64,000 nt of DNA from Acheta domesticus (Eukaryota > Arthropoda > Insecta > Orthoptera > Gryllidae). A program made the position numbers and the translations under genes. Of the stretch, positions 22,650 through 33,865 are shown piece by piece; position 1 is the first letter of the stretch; each line of letters opens with the position of its first letter. The notes beneath the pieces are model-generated. The model was not told where the DNA came from, made no database searches, and saw only the letters and a program-made list of their open reading frames with translations. The stretch covers positions 198,769,126 through 198,833,125 of the forward strand of contig JAHLJT010000631.1 of NCBI GenBank assembly GCA_031308135.1, given 5' to 3'.

Positions 22650-25162
22650 AAACTATTATTGCCGGGCCATGGTAAGGAAAAAGTGGATCAATCCAGTTGC
22701 TAAATATAGAAAAAAAAATGCCTCCAACACGTGGTTTAGCCAGAATCCATTTTTTGTCCATCCTTCATACTGAACTAGTGGTGCTACAGAATGGCACAGA
22801 CTTTCCCGTATTATCTTTCTATTTCCTTGGGTCTGGGCTAGCTATTAGGAATTGCTACATACTCTTGCCAGCTGCCATCAATCGCCACCCAAAGTACATA
22901 TTTTGACATTTTTTAATTTTTCGGTTTTATAATGGTTGAACGGAAATATTAATTTTAGAATATTAAAGAACACAAAAACCTCGTCCTATATGACAATTTT
23001 CCTTTAAAAATTTGTAGCTGTTTTTAAGAAAATGGCGTTTAAGCGCTACTAAAAATGCGAAATTTGAAGCTCTTTTTCACAGAAAATGTTTGAGTTTTCA
23101 AAAAACTTTATTTGAAGCACATTAACACATAAATACAATAGTGTTTACAAATTGCTGGTAATGTGCATATTAAAGATGCGAGAGATCTTTTAAAAAAATT
23201 ATTGTGTAATTTTTGAAGAAAAAAAAATACTGGAAAATGAACTTAACGTCATATTAAAGAGTGCAATTAGCACTATCTGTTCCAAAACTTTGAAGAAAAA
23301 ATTTGGAGCCATTTATGAGAAAATTGGCGTTTCTGAAACTTTACTTGACATTAATCAAAGCAAATGTACTCATAAATATAATGCAAACAAATCCCCTTTA
23401 ATGTAAATATTAACGACGTTTGAGACAAGTCCAAAAATTACATTTTTGACAAAACAAGAGAACGAAGCGAAATGGAGTTTATGTCATCGCATAGGGTACA
23501 TTTAGCACTACCCGTACCAAAAGTGTAAGAAAAAAATTGGAGCCATTTTTGAGAAAATATTGTTTTTGTATTTTTTTAAAATGCACATATTACACGCAAT
23601 ATTGCGTGAAAATTACTAAAATGTTCAAAAAAATGTACATGACCTTAAAGAAAAAACACTCACCGAAGAACAAATTTTATTTGAAGGAAAAATCTCTGTT
23701 TGCAATTTTGTAGTTGGAGGAAGACGCCGAATAAAATTCAAAATTTTGCAATTTTCGAAAATTCAGAGTTAACCGTGAAAATCGGACCTATTCCACCTTA
23801 ATTAGTGAATTTTACTCAGTTCTTACAAGAAATTTAAAGAAAAAAATTGGAGCGGCTTTTCAGAAAATTTTGAAAATGTCCGGGGAGCTTCATGTAAAGT
23901 ACCCCCAAATTTTATAGAATTTTTTTCAAAATCCTAAACTTTGACTCAAACCAGATCGACTGGGGAATATCCGTTTTGGAAGAAATCGTACGTATGGTTC
24001 TTAAGCGCTAGCAGTGTTCACAGACGGGCGGATCGACGGAAGCACAGACGGATGTTTTCATTTCAGTTGGTTTTTCGGTATCAAGGACCCATAAAATAGG
24101 AGTTCTTGCTACACCACGTGTTTGGGGATTTTTTCTTCTTAATTTAGCAACTGGTTTTATTTACTTTTTCGTTATCACGGCCCGGCAACAAATTTTTTTC
24201 TGACGAAAATTGGCCATTTTTTCACGCAGCATTACATAACTTTCCCTATACTACGTATATTACTCCGTGTATACGTATATACGTAAAGGGAAAGTAAAAA
24301 TTGATTGACAGCAAAACGTCTGTCTGTGCACAATGATAGCGCATTCACCGTTCAGCAGATTTTCTCCAAAATTGATATTCCCCAATCGTTCTAGCTGATG
24401 TCGCGGCCCCTGGAATTTGAATCCGATATTTTAATTTTAGGGGAAACTTTACAAGAAGCACCTCGGACAAAAAAAATCGCTCCAATTTTTTATTAAATCA
24501 TTGGTGAATAATGCAACGGACATTTAAGAGAATGCTGCAGGTCTCTTTTTCGTTGACATTCCCGATTTTTCGAAAATTGGAAATGAAAATTAAAACTTTA
24601 AAATTAAAGATAGATATTTTTGTCTCAAAGTCTGTTGTTCAAAATCATTTCTTCAAAAAAGGCCATCCACATTTTTTAATCGAATAGTTTTTACGTAATT
24701 GCACTTGTAATGTTCGATTTTTTTCTCAGAAACCACTCCAATTTTTTTCTTTAAAGGATATAGCCGAATAAGGGGGTGAAACGTGACCCCAAACCAAATC
24801 GATAATCGCACTACTCATATGAAAGATAGTATAAAATGTCGTAGATTCCACAAAAAATAGCCCCTAGGGCAATCTGTTGCAGAGATACAACGAGAAGCGT
24901 GTTTTTCATGTTTTATTTTTTCTCAGCTTCTATTGTTTGTATTAGGCTGAAACAAATAGTGACAATCAAAAATATGTGAATTTGAAGGTATTTTTGTGAA
25001 CCAATTTTAACGCTAAATTCAAATAGAAAAAAGTTTTTTGAAATTGATTTTCCACGTGATAACGTTGGAGTACTGTCTCAGTTTTTACTTCCCCGTATAC
25101 ATACGTATTTACGTAGTATATGGGAAGTTATGTTATGCTGCGGAAAATCGATTTCGAGATTT
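22650..25162. repeat. dispersed repeat family A, two abutting copies in opposite orientation
   Basis: The first copy (about 22650-24240) has GCCGGGCCATGGTAAGG near its left end and the inverse of that block (ACGGCCCGGCAACAAA orientation) near 24.18 kb. Close to each end there is also an ACACGTGGT block. A second copy runs from about 24290 to 25160. Palindromes at 24241-24293 and 25089-25133 mark the junctions. The interior is AT-rich, with recurring segments such as TTTAGCACTACCCGTACC. There is no coding capacity. Parts recur at 7.6-8.9 kb and 36.58-41.06 kb. The superfamily is not recognised. Confidence 0.6.
24241..24293. repeat. near-palindrome at a family A junction
   Basis: ACTTTCCCTATACTACGTAT on the left pairs with TACGTAAAGGGAAAGT on the right, with alternating TATACGTA in the centre. 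The same motif recurs at 25089-25133 and, more diverged, at 36588-36650, always next to a TTATGTAATGCTGCG-like block. It probably represents the fused ends of two family A copies. Confidence 0.6.
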
Positions 25163-27149
25163 AAACGGAAATACACGTTTTGGGGTCCCCTGATACCAAA
25201 CTAGTGGTGCTACAGTATGGCATAGACTTTCCCGTATTAGTTTTCTGTTTCGTTTAGTCTCGGCTAGCTATTCGGACTTGCCAATACTCTTGACAGCTGC
25301 CAACTATCGCCGCCCAAACCACATTTTTTTGACATTTTATTAATTTTTCGGTTTCCCAATAGAACAAAATTATTTTAAGAATATTTTTTAAAAAGTTAAA
25401 CTTTGCCCTAAATGGCATCACTCACACACAAGCAAGTTATATTCTTTCGCGTTACAATTTCGAATTCACGATTCTCTTTAACATATCACAAACTAGGCAA
25501 AGTGGTCTATTAACGCACATTAAGTAGGAAAAAGCATTTACGCTAGAACGCATGACACACATAACGAACGAAATAACATCGCGCGCACCGTTTCAAGTCG
25601 GATTGTATCTCTCATAACATTTCCTTACAAGATGGGAGTGATCTTGTTTCGTCAGGCCTGCTTGCCTGCTTGACACTTTTCTTGCACGGAAAATACAATC
25701 TATACTGCGAACAAAACTTCTGCCGACTTGACAGCCGGGAGTGGGGGGAGAGCGACGTTGCCACTTACTCGGGCGGCAGACACATGTTCGTTCTTGCGTC
25801 AGATCAGCTGTTGATGCATACACGTCCAACTTATTGTATTTTTGGTAGAAATGTAATAATGACACTAGTTTATTTGATGAAATTCTGTTACACAATTTTA
25901 TCGCAGTCCCTTACACTATAATCCTGCTAAAGCCAGCAATAACGAAACATTTTTGCAAAAGCAGATTAAAGTAAGTTCAGCGATACGCGTTTTAAGAAGG
26001 AATATGCATAGTATTCATTAAGAAAGATTTATAAGAGAGAAGTATCTAAAAGGAAGACATCTTGGTTTGAATATATATCTTTTATAGAACGTTCACAAAA
26101 CAAAATGTAGGACTCTTTGAAGTTACTGACTTTGCCTGTTATTTACAAGGTTTTCAAAGAAGCGTCCTATTGAATGCATTGGCATAAAGATGAAAATTAG
26201 AAATGTCCCGTAAGATGGATGTACATATACATCGTGTCATAAGTATATCAGCCTTTAACACTAGATGTCACACAACAGCACACACGATGCATAACCTAGC
26301 AAATAATAGCGCTCCTCCTGGCGCTCGGCCCTCTTCAATTTTCAGTTTCTTCACGCTATTACATTTCATTTGTTTCTTAGTAAACGTCGGCAACTCTGTG
26401 GTGACATAATCACAATTTGAAGCCTCTGATTGGATAACGGAACCCCCTCTCCCCTCTCAGCCTGGAGCTGTCAAGTCGGCAGTTTTGCTCGCAGTATACG
26501 TATATTTGCGTGTATTACCTGTATTTTTGCGATAATTCATGTTCAATAGTTAAAAATAGTTTAATTAGCCCCAACATTTATGAAAGAACCTTAAAACAAT
26601 TACATTAGGAATTCATATAAATTTTATAACAGCAGCAGTTACATATTTATACATTTTATTCATTTTATTAATCCTGATTAAATGGTGATTTTTAGTGCGC
26701 GTAGTTATTGAACTACATAGTCAATTATTTTGACAACACCATTAAAAATTATTAGAAACCTACGGAAATTCTTTCCACTAGATAGTGAATAGGAGCAGAT
26801 ATTCTTATATACGTAGTTATAGATCCAGAAACATGTGATTCAGACCTGATCTTTTAACGACTGATTTTAAGGACAGGGTTCGGCCATAGAGGAGAGATAT
26901 ATCCTCCTCTATGGGCTCGGATCACTAAAATAACGGCGCACGGTTCACTTGCGCATGGTTCACTCGCGCGGACCACGAGAACGGATCACTCAGGGAGCGG
27001 GAAGATGCCTTTGTGCTTGCATTGTGCATTGTGCGGTGTGGTGCGAATGTGTAATGGAGAATTACAATGGTTAAATGCATAAAATGCGTTGGTAATTATG
27101 CGTTGGACAGACTCAAGGATGTTTTATGTTAACGCGAGGGCCGAAGGCC
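25163..27149 (+). repeat. left arm of a 2 kb inverted duplication
   Basis: This 1,987 bp segment is the reverse complement of 44137-46122 (1,986 bp). The differences I can see are one C in a homopolymer run near 25747 and single substitutions near 26164 and 26634. The arm includes a family A end, a unique stretch with no recognised gene, and the first half of a MITE (from 26859) with a P-element scar. Its inner edge is the P-type terminus at 27150. Small ORFs in the two arms are mirror images, so they are not independent evidence for a gene. Confidence 0.95.
26885..26913. other. 29 bp P-type transposon excision footprint, site A
   Basis: The insert begins CATAGAGGAGAGATA and ends TCCTCCTCTATG, i.e. 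two inverted terminal stubs and nothing else. It follows GGTTCGGC (26877-26884); the right copy of the duplication is mutated here (GGCTCGGA) but perfect in the inverted copy at 44373-44401. P-element transposase is known to cut 17 bases inside the element and so leaves terminal-repeat stubs between duplicated 8-mers; the structure fits that. Confidence 0.85.
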
Positions 27150-27176
27150 CATAGAGGAGAGATACTCTCCTCTATG
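27150..27176. other. 27 bp P-type transposon excision footprint, site B
   Basis: The insert starts CATAGAGGAGAGATA and ends CTCTCCTCTATG. It is flanked by perfect copies of CGAAGGCC (27142-27149 and 27177-27184). The empty site can be read in the MITE copy at 31054, which has only one CGAAGGCC there. In the inverted copy at 44137 the same 8-mer adjoins the intact right end of the 3 kb P-type element, so this scar marks the place where a sister copy of that element sat. Confidence 0.9.
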
Positions 27177-27363
27177 CGAAGGCCTGAGCCTCGTCCTCAA
27201 CTTGGACACGGGTAGCGAAGCGTCACGATTCCACACGAAAGTGCGTTGGCCACGTGGCTGTGTGGCCGGGCACACTGTGGCGGCGCCGCGAGTGACTCGT
27301 TCGGAACCGAATCGTGCGCGTCAATAGGAGCCGAACCCTGTCCTTGAAATTTACCCTTTTAAC

Positions 27364-28014
27364 CTCTTCCAGATCTGCAGTATAGTTTGAAGAAGCTACA
27401 TATCCCAAAATGAATATTATTAGTTTAGAACACATGTTCTTTCTTCTACTTCATCACATTTTCATTCAAACCACGTAATTGGAAGTTAATAAACTGGCAA
27501 GATTTAAAAGCTTAAATTCAACAAAAAGGACAGCAAAGGAGTATCCATTTGTTGTGGAAAGCTTGTATAAATGAATCAGTGGTATTCATCCAAAGTGAAT
27601 TACTCAACGATATTTTTATGCAATTCTGATCTCTTCTTCTCTTACTTCTCCCGCTGATCGGATTCTAAGCTTCAGGCAACGCCATCTTGTAAGAGTTCTA
27701 GAGGGCGTTGGCTTCAGGTTACAGAATCGGTGCCTCTGAATCACCTGTAACGAAAACATATATTTGAAAAATCTAATACTGGAACACCACACCCTAAATT
27801 CTCAAGCAACAAGGTGGTAAACTATTCAACTTTAGGCCTATAAAATAATGACATCAAACTCTTAAGGTATCTGAAATGTACGGAACGATACATAAAGTGG
27901 TACAATACCAGACGGAGATCCCGTTCAGTTACAGTTACTCATCACAACTCAAAATATTTCACTCGCCTTCCCGGCTCAGAGGAAAACATGAAGAAACTTT
28001 ATTCCTTTATTCCC
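27364..28014. other. no gene recognised
   Basis: Unassigned sequence. A CCATCTTG (YY1-type) motif at about 27683, beside a short inverted GGGCGTTG/CAACGCC pair, is the only notable item. No exon could be supported. Confidence 0.4.
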
Positions 28015-28741
28015 CCGTATTCATAGTCGTCACTTATAATAAGGAAAACCTTAAGGAGTTCCTTATAACGTTTTTCAATTCATAGTGGCAACTTATCCGC
28101 TTGCATAAGAAACTTCTTATAGCTATAAGGAAGGTCCAGCTTCCACTTATAGCTATAGTGAATCGTCTCTTGGTGGGTTGAAAGTAGTCGTAATGTGAAA
28201 GAAATGGAAATGAACTACGATTTTGAACATTATAAAAATGTTTATAACGGCATTGTTCTTCGTTGCAACTATATTTACGTTATATGTACAACCCTCCGGA
28301 AATGCAGAATGATCAAGATTTAAGAAAAGGTAGCGTTTTACCCGGACGAAAGGACATGTTTTGGTAAATGTTGGTGGCAAAAAATCAGCTACAATTAACT
28401 GAGGTTCACCGATTTCCCACTATTTAAGACATTGTTTAAGTTAGGGTGCTAGGACTAACGGCTAGTACTATTTAAGTAACTGTGTAGGTTAGGTGACCAC
28501 ACGGATGCCTACGGATGCATGCATAAGAATAGTTCACGGCCAGCTTGATGGGATGTTTTAGGCAGGATTCAAGTAGCTGTGAACCACCCAATGCGCTGTT
28601 GCCACACGAGACGCTTCTAGCGTCATACTTATGTTAAGTATCGTCTATGAATACCATATGTGCATAAGCATTTCCTTATCAAAAGTAACTTCTTATAGCT
28701 TCAGTATTTTCTTATTCTATAAGTGACGACTATGAATACGG
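28015..28741. mobile_element. 727 bp terminal-inverted-repeat element
   Basis: The left end CCGTATTCATAGTCGTCACT is repeated perfectly in inverse at the right end (AGTGACGACTATGAATACGG), and similarity goes on through TTATA into AAGGAAAA-type DNA. The ends contain further short inverted CTTATAGCTATAAGG motifs. No clear target duplication is visible and no transposase is encoded, so the superfamily is undecided. Confidence 0.8.
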
Positions 28742-29113
28742 TCACTGTCAACTGCAGCACTTGACGTACACCGCCAAACAACGCTCGCAAACGAAATGTC
28801 ACAAACAAACACGTTGCCATGAGCATCGTCGTTTCTTCAGCAAGAAATTAAATTCGAAGATGAAATGAATGGTAAAGGTTCATAGGCTCGAACTGCTACC
28901 TGACGAGCATATTAACGAAGCAACATTTGAAATTACGCATGAACCTTCGAATAGATGCCGCCACATGGAAACGATGCTAGCGAATTCTCTAGTCCAGTGA
29001 CAGTGACAGTAACGTCACCCGACGTCACTATGGTGAAGTCAAGGCCAGCTATGGTGAAGCAGGCCTTGGGTGAAGTTCAAGCTCCCGATTGGATGAAACT
29101 GTCTAAAGCTAAT

Positions 29114-29233
29114 TCCTGTCAGGGACACAGTTACGAAAATCGCAGTATAAAAAGAGGAAGCGAAGGCTAAGGCATAGCCCGCTAGTAATTATATGCATTA
29201 TACTGCGATTTTCTTAACTGTGCCCCTGATAGG
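29114..29233. mobile_element. 120 bp palindromic MITE, family C ends
   Basis: CCTGTCAGGGACACAGTTAC on the left pairs with the inverse of CCTATCAGGGGCACAGTTAA on the right, and the match continues through GAAAATCGCAGTATAA. The same terminal block occurs at about 33375-33415 and, diverged, at about 37680 and 40675, so it defines a small repeat family. Confidence 0.7.
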
Positions 29234-29618
29234 TATCAGCTGTTTCGCTGCCACCCAATCGAGAGCTTGTATTTCGCGACAGCGACGTCACAATGGTGAC
29301 TTTCAAGCTCTCCACTGGGTGAAACCGTCAACAGCTGATTTATATACGAGTTTTCAGGCTCAAATGGTCCCAGAGAAAGTGGATCATACCAACTTCATGA
29401 ATATCATCCGTTGTACTAACGGCATTGGCTTAGGGACTTTTCGTTACACTTTAAGTTTATGGTCTGATTAAAATAAGAACCGACTTGGGAGCGCGCTGTG
29501 GTGGGGAGCGGCGTTGCCACGCCAAGAGCGGCGGAGCACGTGCTAGGGCGGCGGGGGCGGAGCGGCGAGGACCGCCCGGGCCCGGTCGCGGTGACAGAAA
29601 GACAAGCGGTACTTTCAG

Positions 29619-30395
29619 CAGTGGCGTAGCGTCAGGGGACGCTGAGATGCTGAGCATCCCCGTATATAAGAACCTTAAATACTGTATTGATAATCTTACA
29701 AGTGGTCTGTTGAGCGAAACACGTTTTGTATTAATTTTAAATTGATTTCCTATGATTGAATTCGGCGGGCTGTTGAAGCTGGCCTCTGATTGGTTGGAAG
29801 CTAAAATACTTCAGCGTCTGCCGCCAGACTGCGACGAGCAATGACGCATGCGCAGATGGCGAGGTCCCCCTCTCCCCTCTTCACCCCTGGCCCTGAGAAA
29901 CCCGACTGCTTTACGCTAGCGTCTACTGCGGAAAGAAGCTCGTTTGTGCACGAGAGCGCAGCACACTTCAGGCGTTCAGTAAATTATTTTTCTCTCTCTC
30001 ACTCGGGAGTCCCCGCTTGGTCATGGGTACAAACTGTAGAAATAGTGCCTGACTACTATTTCTTAATTAATATCCAAGAAATTGTATTATGTCTTAAATA
30101 GATTACATATTATTTAAGTCTGCAATGTATAAATTAACAAATGGTCTTATTGTCATTCGCGTATAAGAATTAAAGTTGAGCCATTGTATAATTTGCTTTC
30201 AAGACATCGGCAGCCCTGACTGCTGTGAGGATTTTGTGGGAAGCGCCTACACCGTCGTAAGCAATCGAGATCGTGGAAGTAGTCCCAGAGTATCTGCCTT
30301 GTGTTGCGTTCGACTGTTAGGCGAAGTAGTTGATAGTGACATTTTGTGTATTATTGTTGAGCATCCCCAAACGTGTGAGTCACGCTACGCCACTG
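29619..30395. mobile_element. 777 bp non-autonomous hAT element
   Basis: The termini are CAGTGGCGTAGCG and its inverse CGCTACGCCACTG. They are flanked by perfect 8 bp duplications ACTTTCAG (29611-29618 and 30396-30403). CAGTGGCGTAGC-like ends with 8 bp duplications are diagnostic of hAT transposons. GGGGATGCTCAAC near the right end pairs with GATGCTGAGCATCCCC near the left. The interior shows no transposase motif. The insertion split a GC-rich segment (29.47-29.62 kb) from 30.40 kb onward. Confidence 0.93.
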
Positions 30396-30403
30396 ACTTT
30401 CAG

Positions 30404-31045
30404 TGGGTGGATTACTGCAGGCGCCTTGGCCACAACTGCATTATTCGTCCTTCAAATGCCGCTCTCCACTTCCAAACAGGACGACGAAGCGCATTCACTT
30501 ACCCCGATCTGTCATTACAATCAGAAGAATTTCCGTTATATTTACACTATTTACAGTTTTAATTGTCAAACAAATTACTGTTACAAAGGAAACACTCCAC
30601 TTATTTCAGAGTCAGTTTCCTCTGATGATTGTTCCGAAGCGCTAGAACTCGAAGATTGAGGAGAAATAATAAGTTCTTCAAAATTTTGTTCCAAGTAAGT
30701 ATATTGTTTATAGGGGAAAAGATGATGTAAATTATCCAGGAGAATTATTTTTGTCAGCCTTATTAGTAGTAATAATAATATCAATAGTAAAAATAATAAC
30801 AATAATATCTGTCAAAGAGAATTGCTTCAAACAATGTATGACAAGGTTCTTTGCTCTAACAATTCATATTCAATAAATCATATGCAGATTTACATTGCTT
30901 TGAACATACAATTACTGATTACATACTTTGATACTTTCACACTCCCATGGAATTGTATTTAGTATTTTAAATGTGGGACAGAATTTACTATGTAAACCTA
31001 TCTTATGTTATACATTACACTATGCAATACTTTTGTATAGTATTA
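30404..31045. other. no gene recognised; ATT-type simple repeat near 30760-30800
   Basis: The sequence is AT-rich with ATAATAATA runs near 30770. It lies between a hAT MITE and a family B MITE. Short ORFs near 30.2-30.66 kb have no family motif. Confidence 0.4.
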
Positions 31046-31053
31046 ATGAAATT

Positions 31054-31482
31054 GGCTGATTTTAAGGACAGGGTTCGGCTCACGGCGCACGGTTCACTTG
31101 CGCATGGTTCACTCGCGCGGACCACGAGAACGAATCACTCAGGGAGCACTGCTTGCATTGTGCATTGTGCGGTGTGGTGCGAATGTGTAATGGAGAATTA
31201 CAATGGTTAAATGCATAAAATGCGTTGTATGCATAATGTTAAATGCATAAAATGCGTTGGTAATTATGCGTTGGACAGACTCAAGGATGTTTTATGTTAA
31301 CGCGAGGGCCGAAGGCCCGAGCCTCGTCCTCAACTTGGACACGGGTAGCGAAGCGTCACGATTCTACACGAAAATGCGTTGGCCACGTGGCCGTGTGCAC
31401 ACTGTGGCGGCGCCGCGAGTGACTCGTTCGGAACCGAATCGTGCGCGTCAATAGGAGCCGAACCCTGTTCTTAAAATCTACC
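31054..31482 (+). mobile_element. MITE family B, copy 2 (uninterrupted reference copy)
   Basis: The 429 bp element is flanked by perfect 8 bp duplications ATGAAATT (31046-31053 and 31483-31490). The ends are GGCTGATTTTAAGGACAGGG and, on the other strand, GGTAGATTTTAAGAACAGGG. It has neither P-type scar, so it shows the empty sites at GGTTCGGC and CGAAGGCC. Relative to copy 1 it lacks a short GGGAAGATGCC-type segment. Confidence 0.92.
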
Positions 31483-31490
31483 ATGAAATT

Positions 31491-32837
31491 TTATAACTAT
31501 TATATTTATTGAAATTTTTTGATATTTTACAGTAATGGCTGACCCAAAGAAAGGAGTGTATGTTAGTACACAATGAGACCAAAGATTTATGAAGCCTGGC
31601 CAGAAAGCCCATTAGCAGATCTGCAATGTAGGTATAATATGACCAATGTTGCTAACCATAAGTAAAATATGACCAATGCTGCTAACGTTCTGTGCAAAGT
31701 GTGAACATTTTAAAAATATTTTTTGTCAGGATACATGGTAAATATTGTATTTTATTATTCTTGCATTTTAATTTTCATCTTTTCATATGCACTTTCATAT
31801 ATTCAATTAAAATGATTTAAGCAGTTATATATTTTTTTCAAGTGTTTAATGTACTTAACCACAGGTGTATAATTGATAAATTGCTGGGAACTGAAGGGCA
31901 GACTGTTTCAAGGCTTACTCCCTAATACAGTTTCAAGTGAAAATATGTGACCTCAGTCAAAGTGATTCTTCAATAAGAATGTTCTTAGAAAATCTTGCTA
32001 TAGAATGGAAAAGGCCAGAAGTCTTTGGAAGTAGGCTTTTAAACAGGTATCTTAATTATCTAAATTCATTGACACATTTAACACAAGGAAAATGAGATTC
32101 AATATCTTAAATTTAATAAAGTGTTATGAATACATTATTTACTAATTTTTTAAGGTGTCAACTTTGGACAAATTGGAAAAATGCAGTGGAGTATTCTGAG
32201 AAAATTATTGTTGTGTATAGAAAGAAGAATGGAGTAGATTGTGAAAACAAATTTATTGTACATCTGATCAGGGACATGTAGATGAAGATTTCACAAAACA
32301 CTTAACTGTAAAACACTTGTTTGTAATTATTGTGAAATAAGTTTACTTGTTAAAAAATAAATAGTGTTTTAACTCTTCTTCCTTAGTTTTCACTGTTGAA
32401 TGTTGAGATGAAATGTATTATCGTAATTATGAAATGGAGGCAAATAAAATTTAAGAAATACTCTGATTTCAATTTTTTTAAAATTTCCTTCAATTAATTC
32501 TATATTCTTATCAATCATTAACAATCTTTGTAAGAATGTAAATTATTAATTTATTCCTCTAAAGCTTTCTAATTATATTTGCATTTTAAAATGAAGTAAA
32601 ACATTAAACTTCTCATATTTCAACATTATGAGTTTCAGAAGAAAATTATCAAAATAATTGATCCAAATGTTAATTATTTCAGTGTTTCAAAACATTCAAT
32701 TAAAATTAACATTATAGTGAGAGAAGTTCCTGATGACAGATTTCTCGAATTTCGTATGTTTGAATGTAGCGCCGAAGTGTAGCTTCATGTACATTTTCGA
32801 AGTTGGTAGGGCCGAATGGCCGCCTGATTGAAAATTC
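31491..32837. other. AT-rich sequence, no gene recognised
   Basis: No exon, RNA gene or bounded repeat found between the MITE and the element at 32842. Confidence 0.45.
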
Positions 32838-32841
32838 TAGG

Positions 32842-33350
32842 GACACGAAGTCTACAATGAGGAGACTCAACTCCGGTGTTGGAGGCATGGTGGGGGTATG
32901 TACGAAAAACGTCGGCAGCTATTTGAAAAATAATACAAAAAAAAACGAGTCCCTTAGCCTTCAGCGACATCACGCGGCGAAAGAAGGAACTTATCTCGGC
33001 TTTTCTCGGCCACTAATCGTCAAAATTCGTTTGGTCCAAGTGGCGCCCACGAAGTCTACAACCAGGCGGTGTGCGGATGTGCTTAACAGAAGACAATAAG
33101 TTCAAAAGGAAGTAGTAAGTAGTAAATAATTTTGTAGAAAAAAATGTTTGAATTAAATTTTGTATACGATGCTTTGCTGCCATTGGCTGTTTTGAAAGCC
33201 TTCGTAGTTCTTTCAATTGCCACGTGAGGTTGCTGAAGGCGAAAGGACTCGGTTTTTTTTGTATTATTTTTCAAGTAGCTGCCGATGTTTTTCGTGTTTT
33301 TCGTACATACCCCCACCACTGGAGTTGAGTCTCCTCGTAGACTTCGTGTC
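32842..33350. mobile_element. 509 bp element with about 120 bp terminal inverted repeats
   Basis: The left end GACACGAAGTCTAC is mirrored by GTAGACTTCGTGTC at the right end. Pairing continues through GAGGAGACTCAACTCC, GGGGGTATGTACGAAAAA, CGGCAGCTA(T/C)TTGAAAAAT and the GAGTCC(C/T)TT block. TAGG occurs directly outside both ends (32838-32841 and 33351-33354), a possible target duplication. No transposase. It sits about 0.5 kb upstream of the XRCC2-like start codon. Confidence 0.85.
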
Positions 33351-33433
33351 TAGGGACCAAAGCAAGCTGAAATACGGTATATCAGGGGCACAGTTACGAA
33401 AATCGGAGTATAAGCATACTAAGGGGCTATGGA

Positions 33434-33664
33434 TATACTTCGGTTTTTCTTTCTTGGCGCGTGGGGGTGTGTAATAAAGAGGGAATATTTCACGTTATTT
33501 CGCGTCGTTCTTGGTTGTGCGGCTAGGGGTCGCATAATCGCCGGCACCGCATTATAGTCGCGATCATGCGACTCCAAACGGTACAGCCGAGAACGACGCA
33601 AAATACCGTGAGATATTCCATTTTGATGACACCCCCGTACGCGTCAAGAAAAAGACCCGAAGAA
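33434..33664. mobile_element. foldback MITE family D, copy upstream of XRCC2
   Basis: TACTTCGGTTTTTCTTTCTT begins the left arm; the right arm ends with the inverse. Internal pairs include ATTTCGCGTCGTTCT with the AACGACGCAAAATACCG block. About 230 bp in all, almost entirely palindromic. Other copies are at 36855, 47635 (partial) and 47935. It ends about 200 bp before the XRCC2-like start codon, so it may lie within that gene's promoter or 5' UTR. Confidence 0.85.
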
Positions 33665-33865
33665 TATGGTCAGTGTATAGTGTACCGTAATCCCGTGATC
33701 AGCGTGTGCTACGAAAGAACGCTCATCGGTTTTGCGATTTCGGTGATATCTGTAGTATCTATTCTGAGCCTGTAGCTCGTGTGTGTTGTGTCATGAAAAA
33801 GAAAAGTGCCAGAAGGAAAACATTCCATCGAACAAACCTGATTGTGTGTTATAGAACACGCCGAA

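Larger units (their letters stand above)
26859..27355 (+). mobile_element. MITE family B, copy 1, carrying two P-type excision scars
   Basis: The element is flanked by the 8 bp duplication CTTTTAAC (26851-26858 and 27356-27363). Its ends, GACTGATTTTAAGGACAGGG and on the other strand GGTAAATTTCAAGGACAGGG, are imperfect inverted repeats. The GC-rich interior is shared with copies at 31054, 39771 and 44137. Against the uninterrupted copy at 31054 it carries two extra insertions at 26885-26913 and 27150-27176. It has no coding capacity that I trust. Confidence 0.9.

Noticed and set aside
26203..26409. 68-codon ORF found identically in both arms of the inverted duplication
   Set aside because: Identity reflects the recent duplication, not selection; there are no motifs or splice context.
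31257..31454. 65-codon ORF conserved between MITE copies (here and at 39799-40002 on -)
   Set aside because: Shared because the MITE copies are similar; the frame has no domain and differs at indels between copies.
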